64,000 nt of DNA from Cognatishimia maritima (GTDB taxonomy: Bacteria > Pseudomonadota > Alphaproteobacteria > Rhodobacterales > Rhodobacteraceae): assembly GCF_900129685.1 (NCBI RefSeq), contig NZ_FQWM01000001.1, positions 1 to 64,000 on the forward strand. Reading direction: 5' to 3'. Under the pieces are notes generated by a model. It was not told the origin of the DNA, made no database searches, and worked only from the letters and a program-made list of their open reading frames with translations. Shown here in pieces: positions 1 through 6,680 of the stretch (positions are counted from its first letter, which is position 1; each line of letters opens with the position of its first letter). A program made the position numbers and the translations under genes.

Positions 1-363
1 GAAGGAATGGGATATTGCCACTGTGAAAGCTGCCGCTCCTGGTCGGCGTCTCCTGTGAACGGCTTTACGCTCTGGGATCCTCAAAACCTAGAGATCACGG
101 AAGGCGAAGGCCATGTTGGCGAGTACCACAAGACTGAAAACAGCCATCGTAAATTCTGCACGAAATGTGGCGGGCACCTCATGACTGATCATCCGGGAAT
201 GGGTTTGGTGGACGTCTTTTCGGCAATGCTCCCAGAACTTGAATTCAAGCCCGGATTACATGTCCACTATGGCGAAAAAGCCCTGTCCGTTCCCGATGGT
301 CTGCCGAAATTTGCCGACCTGCCAAAGGAGCTTGGTGGCTCGGGTGCGCAGCTTGCAGAATGA
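1..363 (+). CDS. GFA (glutathione-dependent formaldehyde-activating / CENP-V) family protein, 5'-truncated by window edge
   Basis: The reading frame is open from base 1, so the gene begins before the window; the first in-window Met (base 7) is internal. The visible part carries the zinc-binding cysteines of the GFA fold: a CHCESC cluster near the start and FCTKCGGH about 50 residues later. The family's N-terminal Cys-rich segment is missing only because of the window edge. GFA proteins are small cytoplasmic zinc proteins. A few are reported to help form S-hydroxymethylglutathione, but most have no proven substrate. The fold assignment is fairly secure; the biochemical role is not. Confidence 0.8.
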   Translation, partial: EGMGYCHCESCRSWSASPVNGFTLWDPQNLEITEGEGHVGEYHKTENSHRKFCTKCGGHLMTDHPGMGLVDVFSAMLPELEFKPGLHVHYGEKALSVPDGLPKFADLPKELGGSGAQLAE

Positions 364-879
364 AACCAATCTGTCTTCAGGGCCGAAGGTTACTGGCAGC
401 GCTTAAACCGAACTGCTTACCGCCAAGATCGACCGCTCGTTGTGCTTGCAGCGGGCGGCTGTTTTCCGCGTTCCCCTTCAGAGCAGCGTGAAGTGATGCA
501 CATATTGCCGACATCGGAGCGCATGCAACGAATGCTCACTTCGTCCGCATAATCGATATCAGATTCCATTTTATGGAACCCCTAAGTCTCCACAAATCGT
601 TTGCGCACGAAATCAGCTTGCCACTTCCACGGCCAGAAGTTCACGTTATTCATTCATCTTCTCCCCATCCATCCCACCTCTGCCCAAAAAACAACCATCC
701 ACAGTGTAATGTGGATAACTGTCACGCTAACGTTACGGAATCAGCCTAGCCGTTTGTCAAATGCATATATCATGGGGCTTGTCAGAAACTTGCCGCGATA
801 TATAGTAGAGATAGAGCAGGGCGGGACGTCCCGCCCGAATGCTGGAAAATCAGGCAGTTGGGCGGAGGGTGAGTCCCAA
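364..879. other. Non-coding interval with a DnaA-box-like site
   Basis: I see no convincing gene here. The frame of the downstream HNH gene stays open back to about base 601, but that stretch has no family similarity and poor coding character. A TGTGGATAA sequence (perfect reverse DnaA box) lies at 710-718, close to a weaker TCCACA match around 698-703. The interval probably holds the HNH gene's promoter. Confidence 0.5.
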
Positions 880-1464
880 ATGGACGGCGATTTCAGGACA
901 GAGTTTGTGCATCAACCCGGCGGGTTGAAACAGCACCCGGCCTTGGTGCTCAATGCGGATTATCGACCTTTGTCGTACTACCCGCTGTCGCTTTGGCCTT
1001 GGCAGGATGCGATCAAGGCGGTCTACATGGACCGGGTTGATATCGTCGCGGAATATGACACCTATGTGCACAGTCCGAGTATCGAGATCAAAATCCCCTC
1101 TGTTGTTGTCCTCAGAGATTACGTCAAACCAGTAAAGCGCGTGGCCTTCACGCGCTTTAATCTTTTTTTGCGGGACGAATTTTGTTGCCAATACTGCGGG
1201 TCGCGCGGCGATCTGACCTTTGACCACGTGGTGCCGCGTGCGGCGGGCGGGGTGACAAGCTGGGAAAATGTGGTGGCGGCCTGTAGCCCGTGCAATTTGA
1301 AAAAAGGTTCCAAAAGCTTGCAGCGCGCCAATATGCATCTGCGCAAACCCCCACGTCAGCCACGCGCAGAGGAATTGCGGAACATGGGCCGGAAATTCCC
1401 GCCGAATTTCCTGCACGAAAGCTGGGTCGACTTCTTGTATTGGGACGCGGAACTCGACGCTTAA
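880..1464 (+). CDS. HNH endonuclease
   Basis: A 194-residue protein. The start at 880 is preceded by a good ribosome site (GGAGGGTGAG) and matches the usual N-terminus of this family, which opens with a conserved LNADYRPLSYYPLS segment. The C-terminal half has the zinc-stabilised HNH motif: CQYCG, then DHVVPR with the catalytic His, then an Asn in SWENVV and a closing CSPCN pair. This family is common as a stand-alone, probably housekeeping, gene in alphaproteobacteria; its target is unknown. There is no restriction-modification partner or phage gene nearby. The 3' end faces the ornithine cyclodeaminase gene across a hairpin-rich spacer. Confidence 0.88.
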   Translation: MDGDFRTEFVHQPGGLKQHPALVLNADYRPLSYYPLSLWPWQDAIKAVYMDRVDIVAEYDTYVHSPSIEIKIPSVVVLRDYVKPVKRVAFTRFNLFLRDEFCCQYCGSRGDLTFDHVVPRAAGGVTSWENVVAACSPCNLKKGSKSLQRANMHLRKPPRQPRAEELRNMGRKFPPNFLHESWVDFLYWDAELDA

Positions 1465-1493
1465 GATTACTCAAAGGGCTGACCCTGACCGCG

Positions 1494-1554
1494 GGTGGGG
1501 GTGAAGCCCCCGCCCATGGGGGCGGTCGGGGGCTGCCCGACCTATTGGTCGGGC
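1494..1554. other. GC-rich array of overlapping hairpins between convergent genes
   Basis: Three inverted repeats follow one another between the HNH and ocd stops. GGGTGGGGG (1494-1502) pairs with CCCCCGCCC (1508-1516). CCCGACC (1536-1542) can pair either with GGTCGGG at 1524-1530 or with GGTCGGG at 1547-1553, so two hairpins are mutually exclusive. The last one is a perfect 8-bp stem with a TATT loop. There is no T-run on either side, so it is not a classical intrinsic terminator. Confidence 0.6.
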
Positions 1555-1563
1555 AAAAGGCCT

Positions 1564-2616
1564 TTAAGCCGCTACTTTGGATCTTTGCAGCATCCCAAAC
1601 AGATCACGCGGATCATCCGGGTCGGCCAGCATGTCCAGCATATCGGCGAACTCGGTGCCTTTCACACGATCCCGCACATAGCGCAGGGCCGAGAAATCCT
1701 CGATCGCAAAGCCAACGCCGTCAAACAGTGTGATCTGCTTGTCATCCCGACGCCCGGTTTTGGCACCAGTGATGACCTCCCACAGTTCGGTGACAGGGAA
1801 ATCCTCCGCCATCTGCTGAATTTCACCTTCGATGCGGGTTTGTTCCGGGAATTCGACAAACACATCCGCGCGTTCGAGAATACCCGCCGCCAATTCGGTT
1901 TTGCCGGGGCAATCCCCACCAATCGCGTTGATGTGCACACCTGCGCCAACCATATTGTCCGACAGGATCGTGGCGTTTTTCTTATCCGCCGTGCAGGTCG
2001 TCAGGATCTGCGCGCCATGCATTGCTTCTTCGGGGGTTGCGCATTTCACAACCGACACGCCCATGCCCGCAAGGTTGCGCGCGCATTTCTCCGTCGCGGC
2101 CTTATCGGTGTCGTAAAGACGCACTTCGGTAATGCCAACAATCGCCTTCATCGCCAAAGTTTGGAATTCCGACTGCGCGCCATTGCCGATCATCGCCATG
2201 GTCGTGGCCCCCTTTGGCGCAAGGTATTTCGCCGCCATGGCAGAGGTCGCCGCCGTCCGCAGCGCGGTCAGCAGGGTCATCTCGGTCAGCAGCACCGGAT
2301 AGCCGGTGTAAACATCCGCCAACAGGCCAAAGGCCGTCACGGTTTGCAGCCCCTCAGAGGTGTTCTTTGGGTGGCCGTTCACATACTTAAACCCGTAGGC
2401 CTCACCATCAGAGGTTGGCATCAGTTCAATCACGCCAACGTCAGAGTGGCTCGCCACACGCGGGGTTTTGTCAAACAGCTCCCAGCGTTTGAAATCATCT
2501 TCGATGTATCCGGCGATCTCTATCAGCATTTGTTCAATGCCGATGTGATGCACAAGCCGCATCATATTGTCGACGCTCACAAAAGGGACGAGGGCTTTGT
2601 CAGAAGGTTGGGTCAT
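1564..2616 (-). CDS. ocd: Ornithine cyclodeaminase
   Basis: Converts L-ornithine to L-proline and ammonia with bound NAD+ (cytoplasmic, mu-crystallin/OCD family). The 350-residue length is standard. The N-terminal substrate region contains GFKYVNGHPKN, and the Rossmann dinucleotide site reads IGNGAQSEFQ around residues 145-155. It is the last gene of a three-gene minus-strand operon, 11 nt after the CtlX-like gene. Arginase supplies its substrate, so the operon turns arginine into proline. The related alanine dehydrogenases and ketimine reductases are possible alternatives, but the arginase neighbour makes OCD the best call. Confidence 0.93.
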   Translation of the reverse strand: MTQPSDKALVPFVSVDNMMRLVHHIGIEQMLIEIAGYIEDDFKRWELFDKTPRVASHSDVGVIELMPTSDGEAYGFKYVNGHPKNTSEGLQTVTAFGLLADVYTGYPVLLTEMTLLTALRTAATSAMAAKYLAPKGATTMAMIGNGAQSEFQTLAMKAIVGITEVRLYDTDKAATEKCARNLAGMGVSVVKCATPEEAMHGAQILTTCTADKKNATILSDNMVGAGVHINAIGGDCPGKTELAAGILERADVFVEFPEQTRIEGEIQQMAEDFPVTELWEVITGAKTGRRDDKQITLFDGVGFAIEDFSALRYVRDRVKGTEFADMLDMLADPDDPRDLFGMLQRSKVAA

Positions 2617-2627
2617 AGTGGGCTCCT

Positions 2628-3548
2628 TCAGGCGGTTCGGCGGGTGAGGTGGATGCCTGCAATCATGCAGCGCACGGACCCGCCGGCAGTTTCAATGGTG
2701 GGAACAGAAAGCGGCAGCGGTTCTGCCGATTTTTCGATGATGGCCAGTTGATCCGGGCGCAGAGATTTCAGCGCGCGGGTCGAAAGGGCCAAGCGGCGCT
2801 TGTGGCCGGTCAGTTCGATGGCATTGCCCGCGAATTCACCGATTTGGTCATGGGTCAGGTCGACAACTTCACAGCCGGATTCCTCCAAACGATTGGCAAC
2901 CGTACGGCGGCGTTCGGCATCCACGATCATATCCAGACAGACCAGCGCATAGTCGGTGCCAATGCCCATCAGCACGTTGGTGTGATAGACATCGCGCCCC
3001 TGGGCGTCTTTGGCCTCAAAGGCAATCGGTTCAAAGTTGAAATGGGTGCAGAACCGCTCCAATATCACGGGGTCTGCGCGGTTTGATTTCACGGTGTAGG
3101 CAATGCGCCCCATGTGATCCAGAACCATCGCGCCAGTGCCTTCCAGCGCCAGATCGTCGGCTTCCAGACCGGAATAATCAATCACATCCTGCACACGGTA
3201 TTCGGCTTTCAGCATCTCGATCACGTCATACCGGCGTTCCAAGCGGCGGTTCTTGGCAAACATCGGATAGATCGCCACATGGCCGCCGGCATGGGTCGAG
3301 AACCAGTTGTTGGGGAAAACGCTGTCGGGTGTTTCAGTCCCCATGTCGTCAAACACATGCACGCGCACGCCTGCCTCGCGCAGATCGGCAACCGCTTGAT
3401 CAAACTCGGCCAGCGCCGCCTCTGATGTGGCCGCGGCCTCGCGATTGCTCAGCGTCTGAAACGCGTTGTCATCTCGCGTCTCGGGGTTTGAACAGAAATG
3501 GTGTGGACGGATCATCACCACAGATTGTGGTGCTTGGATCGACTTCAT
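2628..3548 (-). CDS. ctlX: CtlX-like amidinotransferase-fold hydrolase (citrulline/dimethylarginine hydrolase type)
   Basis: A 306-residue member of the guanidine-modifying (GME) superfamily. It opens with the family signature VVMIRPHHF and contains FPNNWFSTH, a His in the segment VYHTNVLMGIGTDY, and a C-terminal Cys in GGSVRCMIAGIHL, the expected catalytic triad elements. Proteins of this type in Francisella (CtlX) hydrolyse citrulline to ornithine; relatives annotated as DDAH act on methylated arginines. Its start overlaps the arginase stop by 4 nt (ATGA), so translation is probably coupled. Between arginase and ornithine cyclodeaminase it would give a second route to ornithine. The exact substrate is inferred. 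Confidence 0.82.
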   Translation of the reverse strand: MKSIQAPQSVVMIRPHHFCSNPETRDDNAFQTLSNREAAATSEAALAEFDQAVADLREAGVRVHVFDDMGTETPDSVFPNNWFSTHAGGHVAIYPMFAKNRRLERRYDVIEMLKAEYRVQDVIDYSGLEADDLALEGTGAMVLDHMGRIAYTVKSNRADPVILERFCTHFNFEPIAFEAKDAQGRDVYHTNVLMGIGTDYALVCLDMIVDAERRRTVANRLEESGCEVVDLTHDQIGEFAGNAIELTGHKRRLALSTRALKSLRPDQLAIIEKSAEPLPLSVPTIETAGGSVRCMIAGIHLTRRTA

Positions 3549-4471
3549 AGGTGGCTCCGTGTTGGGCGATCAAAGATTTTGCGACCCAGAGAGGAGGCCG
3601 CGAGGTCGACCATCAAAGTCGCCGTGCGCCCGCGCTCATCCAGGAAAGGGTTCAACTCGACAAGGTCCAGAGAGGTCATCAACCCGCTGTCATGCAGCAT
3701 CTCCATAACCAGATGCGCCTCGCGCACCGTGGCACCACCGGGCACCGTTGTGCCTACGGCTGGCGCGACGCTGGGGTCTAGGAAATCGACATCCAGCGAC
3801 ACATGTAGCAGGCCGTTTGCTTCAGCAACACGCTTCAGGAAGGCCGCTAAGGGTTTCGCGATGCCGCTTTCGTCGATTTCCCGCATGTCGTGACGGTGGA
3901 TTTGGCTGGCCATCAATGCTTCGCGTTCGGCGGTATCGACCGACCGCAGCCCGATGATGCAAACGTTTTCTTGCGGAATTGGCTGTTTGACCTTCGGAAA
4001 GCCCTCAAACCCTTCGCGCCCGGTGAAATAGGCCAACGGCGTGCCGTGCAAATTGCCGGAGTCGGTTGAGGTCGGTGTGTGGTAATCACTATGTGCATCC
4101 AGCCAAAGCACAAACTGAGGCCGGTTTTGTGCGTTAGCGTAGCGCGCGACTCCGGTCACCGTCCCAGCAGCCAAGCTGTGGTCACCGCCCAGAAAGATTG
4201 GCAGGCCCTTTTGCATTGCGGCTTCGGCCGCATCGGCCAGCGCTTCGGTCCAAGCGATGGTTTCGGACCAATAGTGGATTTTCGCATCCGGCGCGGTCAG
4301 GGACTTTTCTGCTCGGGTGACATCGCCTTGATCAATGACCCTATGCCCCAGCTCTTCAAGGCTTTCGACAAGTCCAGCGGTGCGGTAGGCATCCGGCCCC
4401 ATCAGGCAGCCCCGTCGTTGCTTGCCGGAATCCACCGGCGCCCCAATAAGTATGCATGTCTGTTGTGTCAT
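3545..4471 (-). CDS. rocF: Arginase
   Basis: Hydrolyses L-arginine to ornithine and urea with a binuclear manganese centre. All metal-binding motifs of the ureohydrolase family are present in 308 residues: GGDHSLAAGT, DAHSDYHT and SLDVDFLDP. It is the first gene of the operon rocF-ctlX-ocd and is divergent from the Lrp/AsnC regulator that starts at 4601. The 129-bp space between them is a likely shared control region. Confidence 0.95.
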   Translation of the reverse strand: MTQQTCILIGAPVDSGKQRRGCLMGPDAYRTAGLVESLEELGHRVIDQGDVTRAEKSLTAPDAKIHYWSETIAWTEALADAAEAAMQKGLPIFLGGDHSLAAGTVTGVARYANAQNRPQFVLWLDAHSDYHTPTSTDSGNLHGTPLAYFTGREGFEGFPKVKQPIPQENVCIIGLRSVDTAEREALMASQIHRHDMREIDESGIAKPLAAFLKRVAEANGLLHVSLDVDFLDPSVAPAVGTTVPGGATVREAHLVMEMLHDSGLMTSLDLVELNPFLDERGRTATLMVDLAASSLGRKIFDRPTRSHL

Positions 4472-4600
4472 ATCCCGCTCCGGCTGTTCCCATGGTCAGA
4501 GTGCTAAGACATGTCTACCAGCCAAAATGGGTTGCATTTTAGCCCTCAAATCGCGCATAACGGACCCAATTTGATCAAAACGGAAGTGTTTTATTCCACT

Positions 4601-5026
4601 ATGGATAGTATGGATCGCAAATTGATTTCAGCCCTGCGGCATGACTCGCGCGCATCTTTATCTGACCTTGCAGCGGCGCTTGGTGTCTCGCGCACGACGG
4701 TACGCGGCAGACTGGAACGGCTGAAAGAACGCGGCGACATTGTCGGCTTTAGTGTTGTCCTGAAGGAAGACATTCAAACCGACCCAATCCGGGGCCTGAT
4801 GCTGATTGGCATCGAAGGACATGGCGCAGAACGTATTATCCGTCAGCTGCGCGGCATGCCGAATGTGAAAACCATCCATTCTACAAATGGTCGGTGGGAT
4901 TTGATTGTGGAACTGGGCACCGACACATTGGCAGAATTTGACGACGTGTTGGGCCAAATCAGGCGTCTACAGGGGGTCGCAACCAGCGAAACCAACCTGC
5001 TGCTGGCGACACGAAAGACCGGCTAG
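4601..5026 (+). CDS. Lrp/AsnC family transcriptional regulator
   Basis: 141 residues when started at the ATG at 4601 (MDSMDRKLI). The longer frame back to 4511 adds residues not seen in the family. The N-terminal winged helix-turn-helix contains SLSDLAAALGVSRTTVRGRLERL, shown here in split form: SLSDLAAALGVS then RTTVRGRLERL. The C-terminal RAM ligand domain runs from about residue 65, including IEGHGAERIIRQL. By position, divergent from rocF, it is likely the arginine- or ornithine-responsive regulator of that operon. The ligand is an inference. Confidence 0.9.
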   Translation: MDSMDRKLISALRHDSRASLSDLAAALGVSRTTVRGRLERLKERGDIVGFSVVLKEDIQTDPIRGLMLIGIEGHGAERIIRQLRGMPNVKTIHSTNGRWDLIVELGTDTLAEFDDVLGQIRRLQGVATSETNLLLATRKTG

Positions 5027-5037
5027 GAATTTCCGGG

Positions 5038-5508
5038 TCAGTCTTTTTTCAGCGCAACCCAAAGCCATCCCGCGGCGAATGCCAGCGAGGCTAGAGCGTT
5101 CAGATTGGCCATGGTAAAGCCAAGCATTTGCCAAGGGATCTCATCACAGCGCACCAGCGGAGCATTCATGATCTGGTTAAACAACTCATCCGTATTCAGC
5201 CCGCCGATAGAAGAGGACGTGCAGGATGTCGGCCCTTCCCACAGTTTGCGTTCAACGCCGGAATGGAAGATGCCGATACCTGCTGTCGTCAGCATTGCTA
5301 CCACGCCAAGCCACGCCAAGGCGCGTGCTTTCAGGGCCAGTGCCAGCCCGCCAATCAAAATGGCCGCGAAATGCGGGTAACGTTGCCAGTAGCACATTTT
5401 ACACGGTGCATAGCCGCCGATGTACTGAAACCCCCATGCGGCCAAGATCATGCCTAGGGAGGCAAGTGTCAGCAGCAGTGTTGCGCGTTGCCGAGTCATT
5501 TCAGACAT
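5038..5508 (-). CDS. dsbB: Disulfide bond formation protein DsbB
   Basis: Inner-membrane quinone reductase that reoxidises DsbA. Taking the start at 5508 gives 156 residues and about four membrane helices. Both redox Cys pairs are visible: APCKMCYWQRYPH in the first periplasmic loop, and a second pair in the later loop, TSCTSSS and VRCDEIPW. The frame extends further upstream to 5619, but that part overlaps the preceding gene and is unlike DsbB. The start overlaps the YqaA stop by one base (TGATG), indicating a two-gene operon. No dsbA is in the window. Confidence 0.9.
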   Translation of the reverse strand: MSEMTRQRATLLLTLASLGMILAAWGFQYIGGYAPCKMCYWQRYPHFAAILIGGLALALKARALAWLGVVAMLTTAGIGIFHSGVERKLWEGPTSCTSSSIGGLNTDELFNQIMNAPLVRCDEIPWQMLGFTMANLNALASLAFAAGWLWVALKKD

Positions 5509-6086
5509 CACAGAAACCTCACAGCCAAAAAGCCGCCAAAGAGGATGGCGAGAAAGAGGGTGAACATCAACCCAAGCCGTTTTTCGATGAAGTTTCGGAT
5601 CGGGCTGCCGAACTTCCAAAGCAATGCGGCGACGATAAAGAACCGCAGCCCACGGGCCAGAATGGAGGTCGCAACAAAGGTTGCAATCGGCATGCCCGTC
5701 CAGCCCGACATGATCGTGATGACTTTATATGGGAACGGTGTAATGCCCGCGCCCAGCACGGCCCAGAATCCGAAGTCATTAAAGCGGGTGTTGAACTCGG
5801 CCATGGCGTCGCCTTTACCCAGACTTTCCAAAATGGGCTGACCAAGTTGCTCAAAAGCAAAGGCCCCGATGGCATAGCCCAGCACACCACCTGCAACAGA
5901 CGATACCATCGCAACCAGCGCGATCAGCCACGCGCGGTGTGGGGCGGCAAGGATCATTGGGATCATCATAATGTCGGGCGGAATGGGAAAGACAGAGCTT
6001 TCGACAAAGCTAACAAGCGCCAGCGCCCAAAGCGCCTGCGGGTGATCCGCAAGGCGCATGGTCCAGTCATAAAGTCGTTTCAGCAT
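5508..6086 (-). CDS. YqaA-type DedA/SNARE-associated membrane protein
   Basis: 192 residues with start at 6086, preceded by GAGGTGGCT. The frame extends to 6185 but the added residues do not look like this family. The protein has several hydrophobic segments, the ESSVFPIPPDIMMIPM loop typical of VTT/DedA-like YqaA proteins, and a GWTGMP turn. The family is linked to membrane homeostasis and lipid handling, but its exact biochemical role is unsettled. It is translationally coupled to dsbB downstream. Confidence 0.85.
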   Translation of the reverse strand: MLKRLYDWTMRLADHPQALWALALVSFVESSVFPIPPDIMMIPMILAAPHRAWLIALVAMVSSVAGGVLGYAIGAFAFEQLGQPILESLGKGDAMAEFNTRFNDFGFWAVLGAGITPFPYKVITIMSGWTGMPIATFVATSILARGLRFFIVAALLWKFGSPIRNFIEKRLGLMFTLFLAILFGGFLAVRFL

Positions 6087-6555
6087 AGCCACCTCAACAT
6101 CGCCGGTGTCTGCCTGCGGTAGTTCGAATTGGAGTGCAAGAGAAAACTCGATCTTTTGGCAGAACTGCGCCGATTTGGAGCGCAAAGAGCAGTATTAGAT
6201 TAAGTAGAGGTCTAAACAATTTAAAAACAATAAGTTGCGAGGTATTTATGGGCAATACTGAGATAAAGTGTACATTATATATTTGCCGTTACAATTTGAA
6301 ATAATTCAATTTTCTTGTAATGACTCTGTCAATTGCGTGTTACAGTTAAAGTGCGACGTTAGCCGTTGTAAAATATCTTAATATCCAGTTATCCCTAGAT
6401 CGAATGTGGATAACCTGTGTAAGCGCGTCGTCATGCAGTGGGAATGCAAAGGCACGCCGTCGGTGGGTCTGCGAAAATCTTTTTTCGCAATTTTTCAAAT
6501 TTTGCTGTTTTGCCTCTGGACGCCAATTCCCGGCTTCGCTATTTCAGCCGAACGT
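6087..6555. other. AT-rich non-coding interval with DnaA-like box
   Basis: No gene is seen. Bases about 6195-6400 are clearly more AT-rich than the surrounding genes. TGTGGATAA (perfect reverse DnaA box) lies at 6405-6413 and a 7/9 match TTATCCCTA at 6389-6397. The second half leads into tRNA-Leu and probably carries its promoter, which I cannot place with confidence. Confidence 0.5.
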
Positions 6556-6641
6556 GCCCAAGTGGCGGAATGGTAGACGCAGGGGATTCAAAATCCCCCG
6601 TCCTAGCGGACGTGCCGGTTCGAGTCCGGCCTTGGGTACCA
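6556..6641 (+). tRNA. tRNA-Leu (anticodon CAA)
   Basis: The acceptor stem GCCCAAG (6556-6562) pairs with CTTGGGT (6631-6637), with one G-U pair at the end, followed by an encoded ACCA. The anticodon arm is GGGGA-TTCAAAA-TCCCC with anticodon CAA at 6589-6591. A class-II long variable arm (CCGTCCTAGCGGACG region) and a T-arm CCGGTTCGAGTCCGG are present, as expected for tRNA-Leu. It is read alone and is followed immediately by a terminator. Confidence 0.97.
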
Positions 6642-6644
6642 TCA

Positions 6645-6677
6645 AAAAGAGCGGCCTTGGCCGCTCTTTTTTGTTTT
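6645..6677 (+). terminator. Intrinsic terminator after tRNA-Leu, probably bidirectional
   Basis: A 12-bp stem AAAAGAGCGGCC / GGCCGCTCTTTT with a 2-nt loop is followed by a T-rich tail (TTTTTTGTTTT). Read the other way, it also has a T-run and lies just past the stop of the RTX-Hint gene. Confidence 0.9.
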
Positions 6678-6680
6678 GGG

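Noticed and set aside
1495-2751. 418-codon plus-strand frame opposite ocd
   Set aside because: Antisense shadow of ornithine cyclodeaminase; no recognisable domain and no ribosome site.
6389-6413. Chromosomal replication origin
   Set aside because: Only two DnaA-like boxes and none of the usual origin neighbours (hemE, dnaA, parAB); insufficient for oriC.
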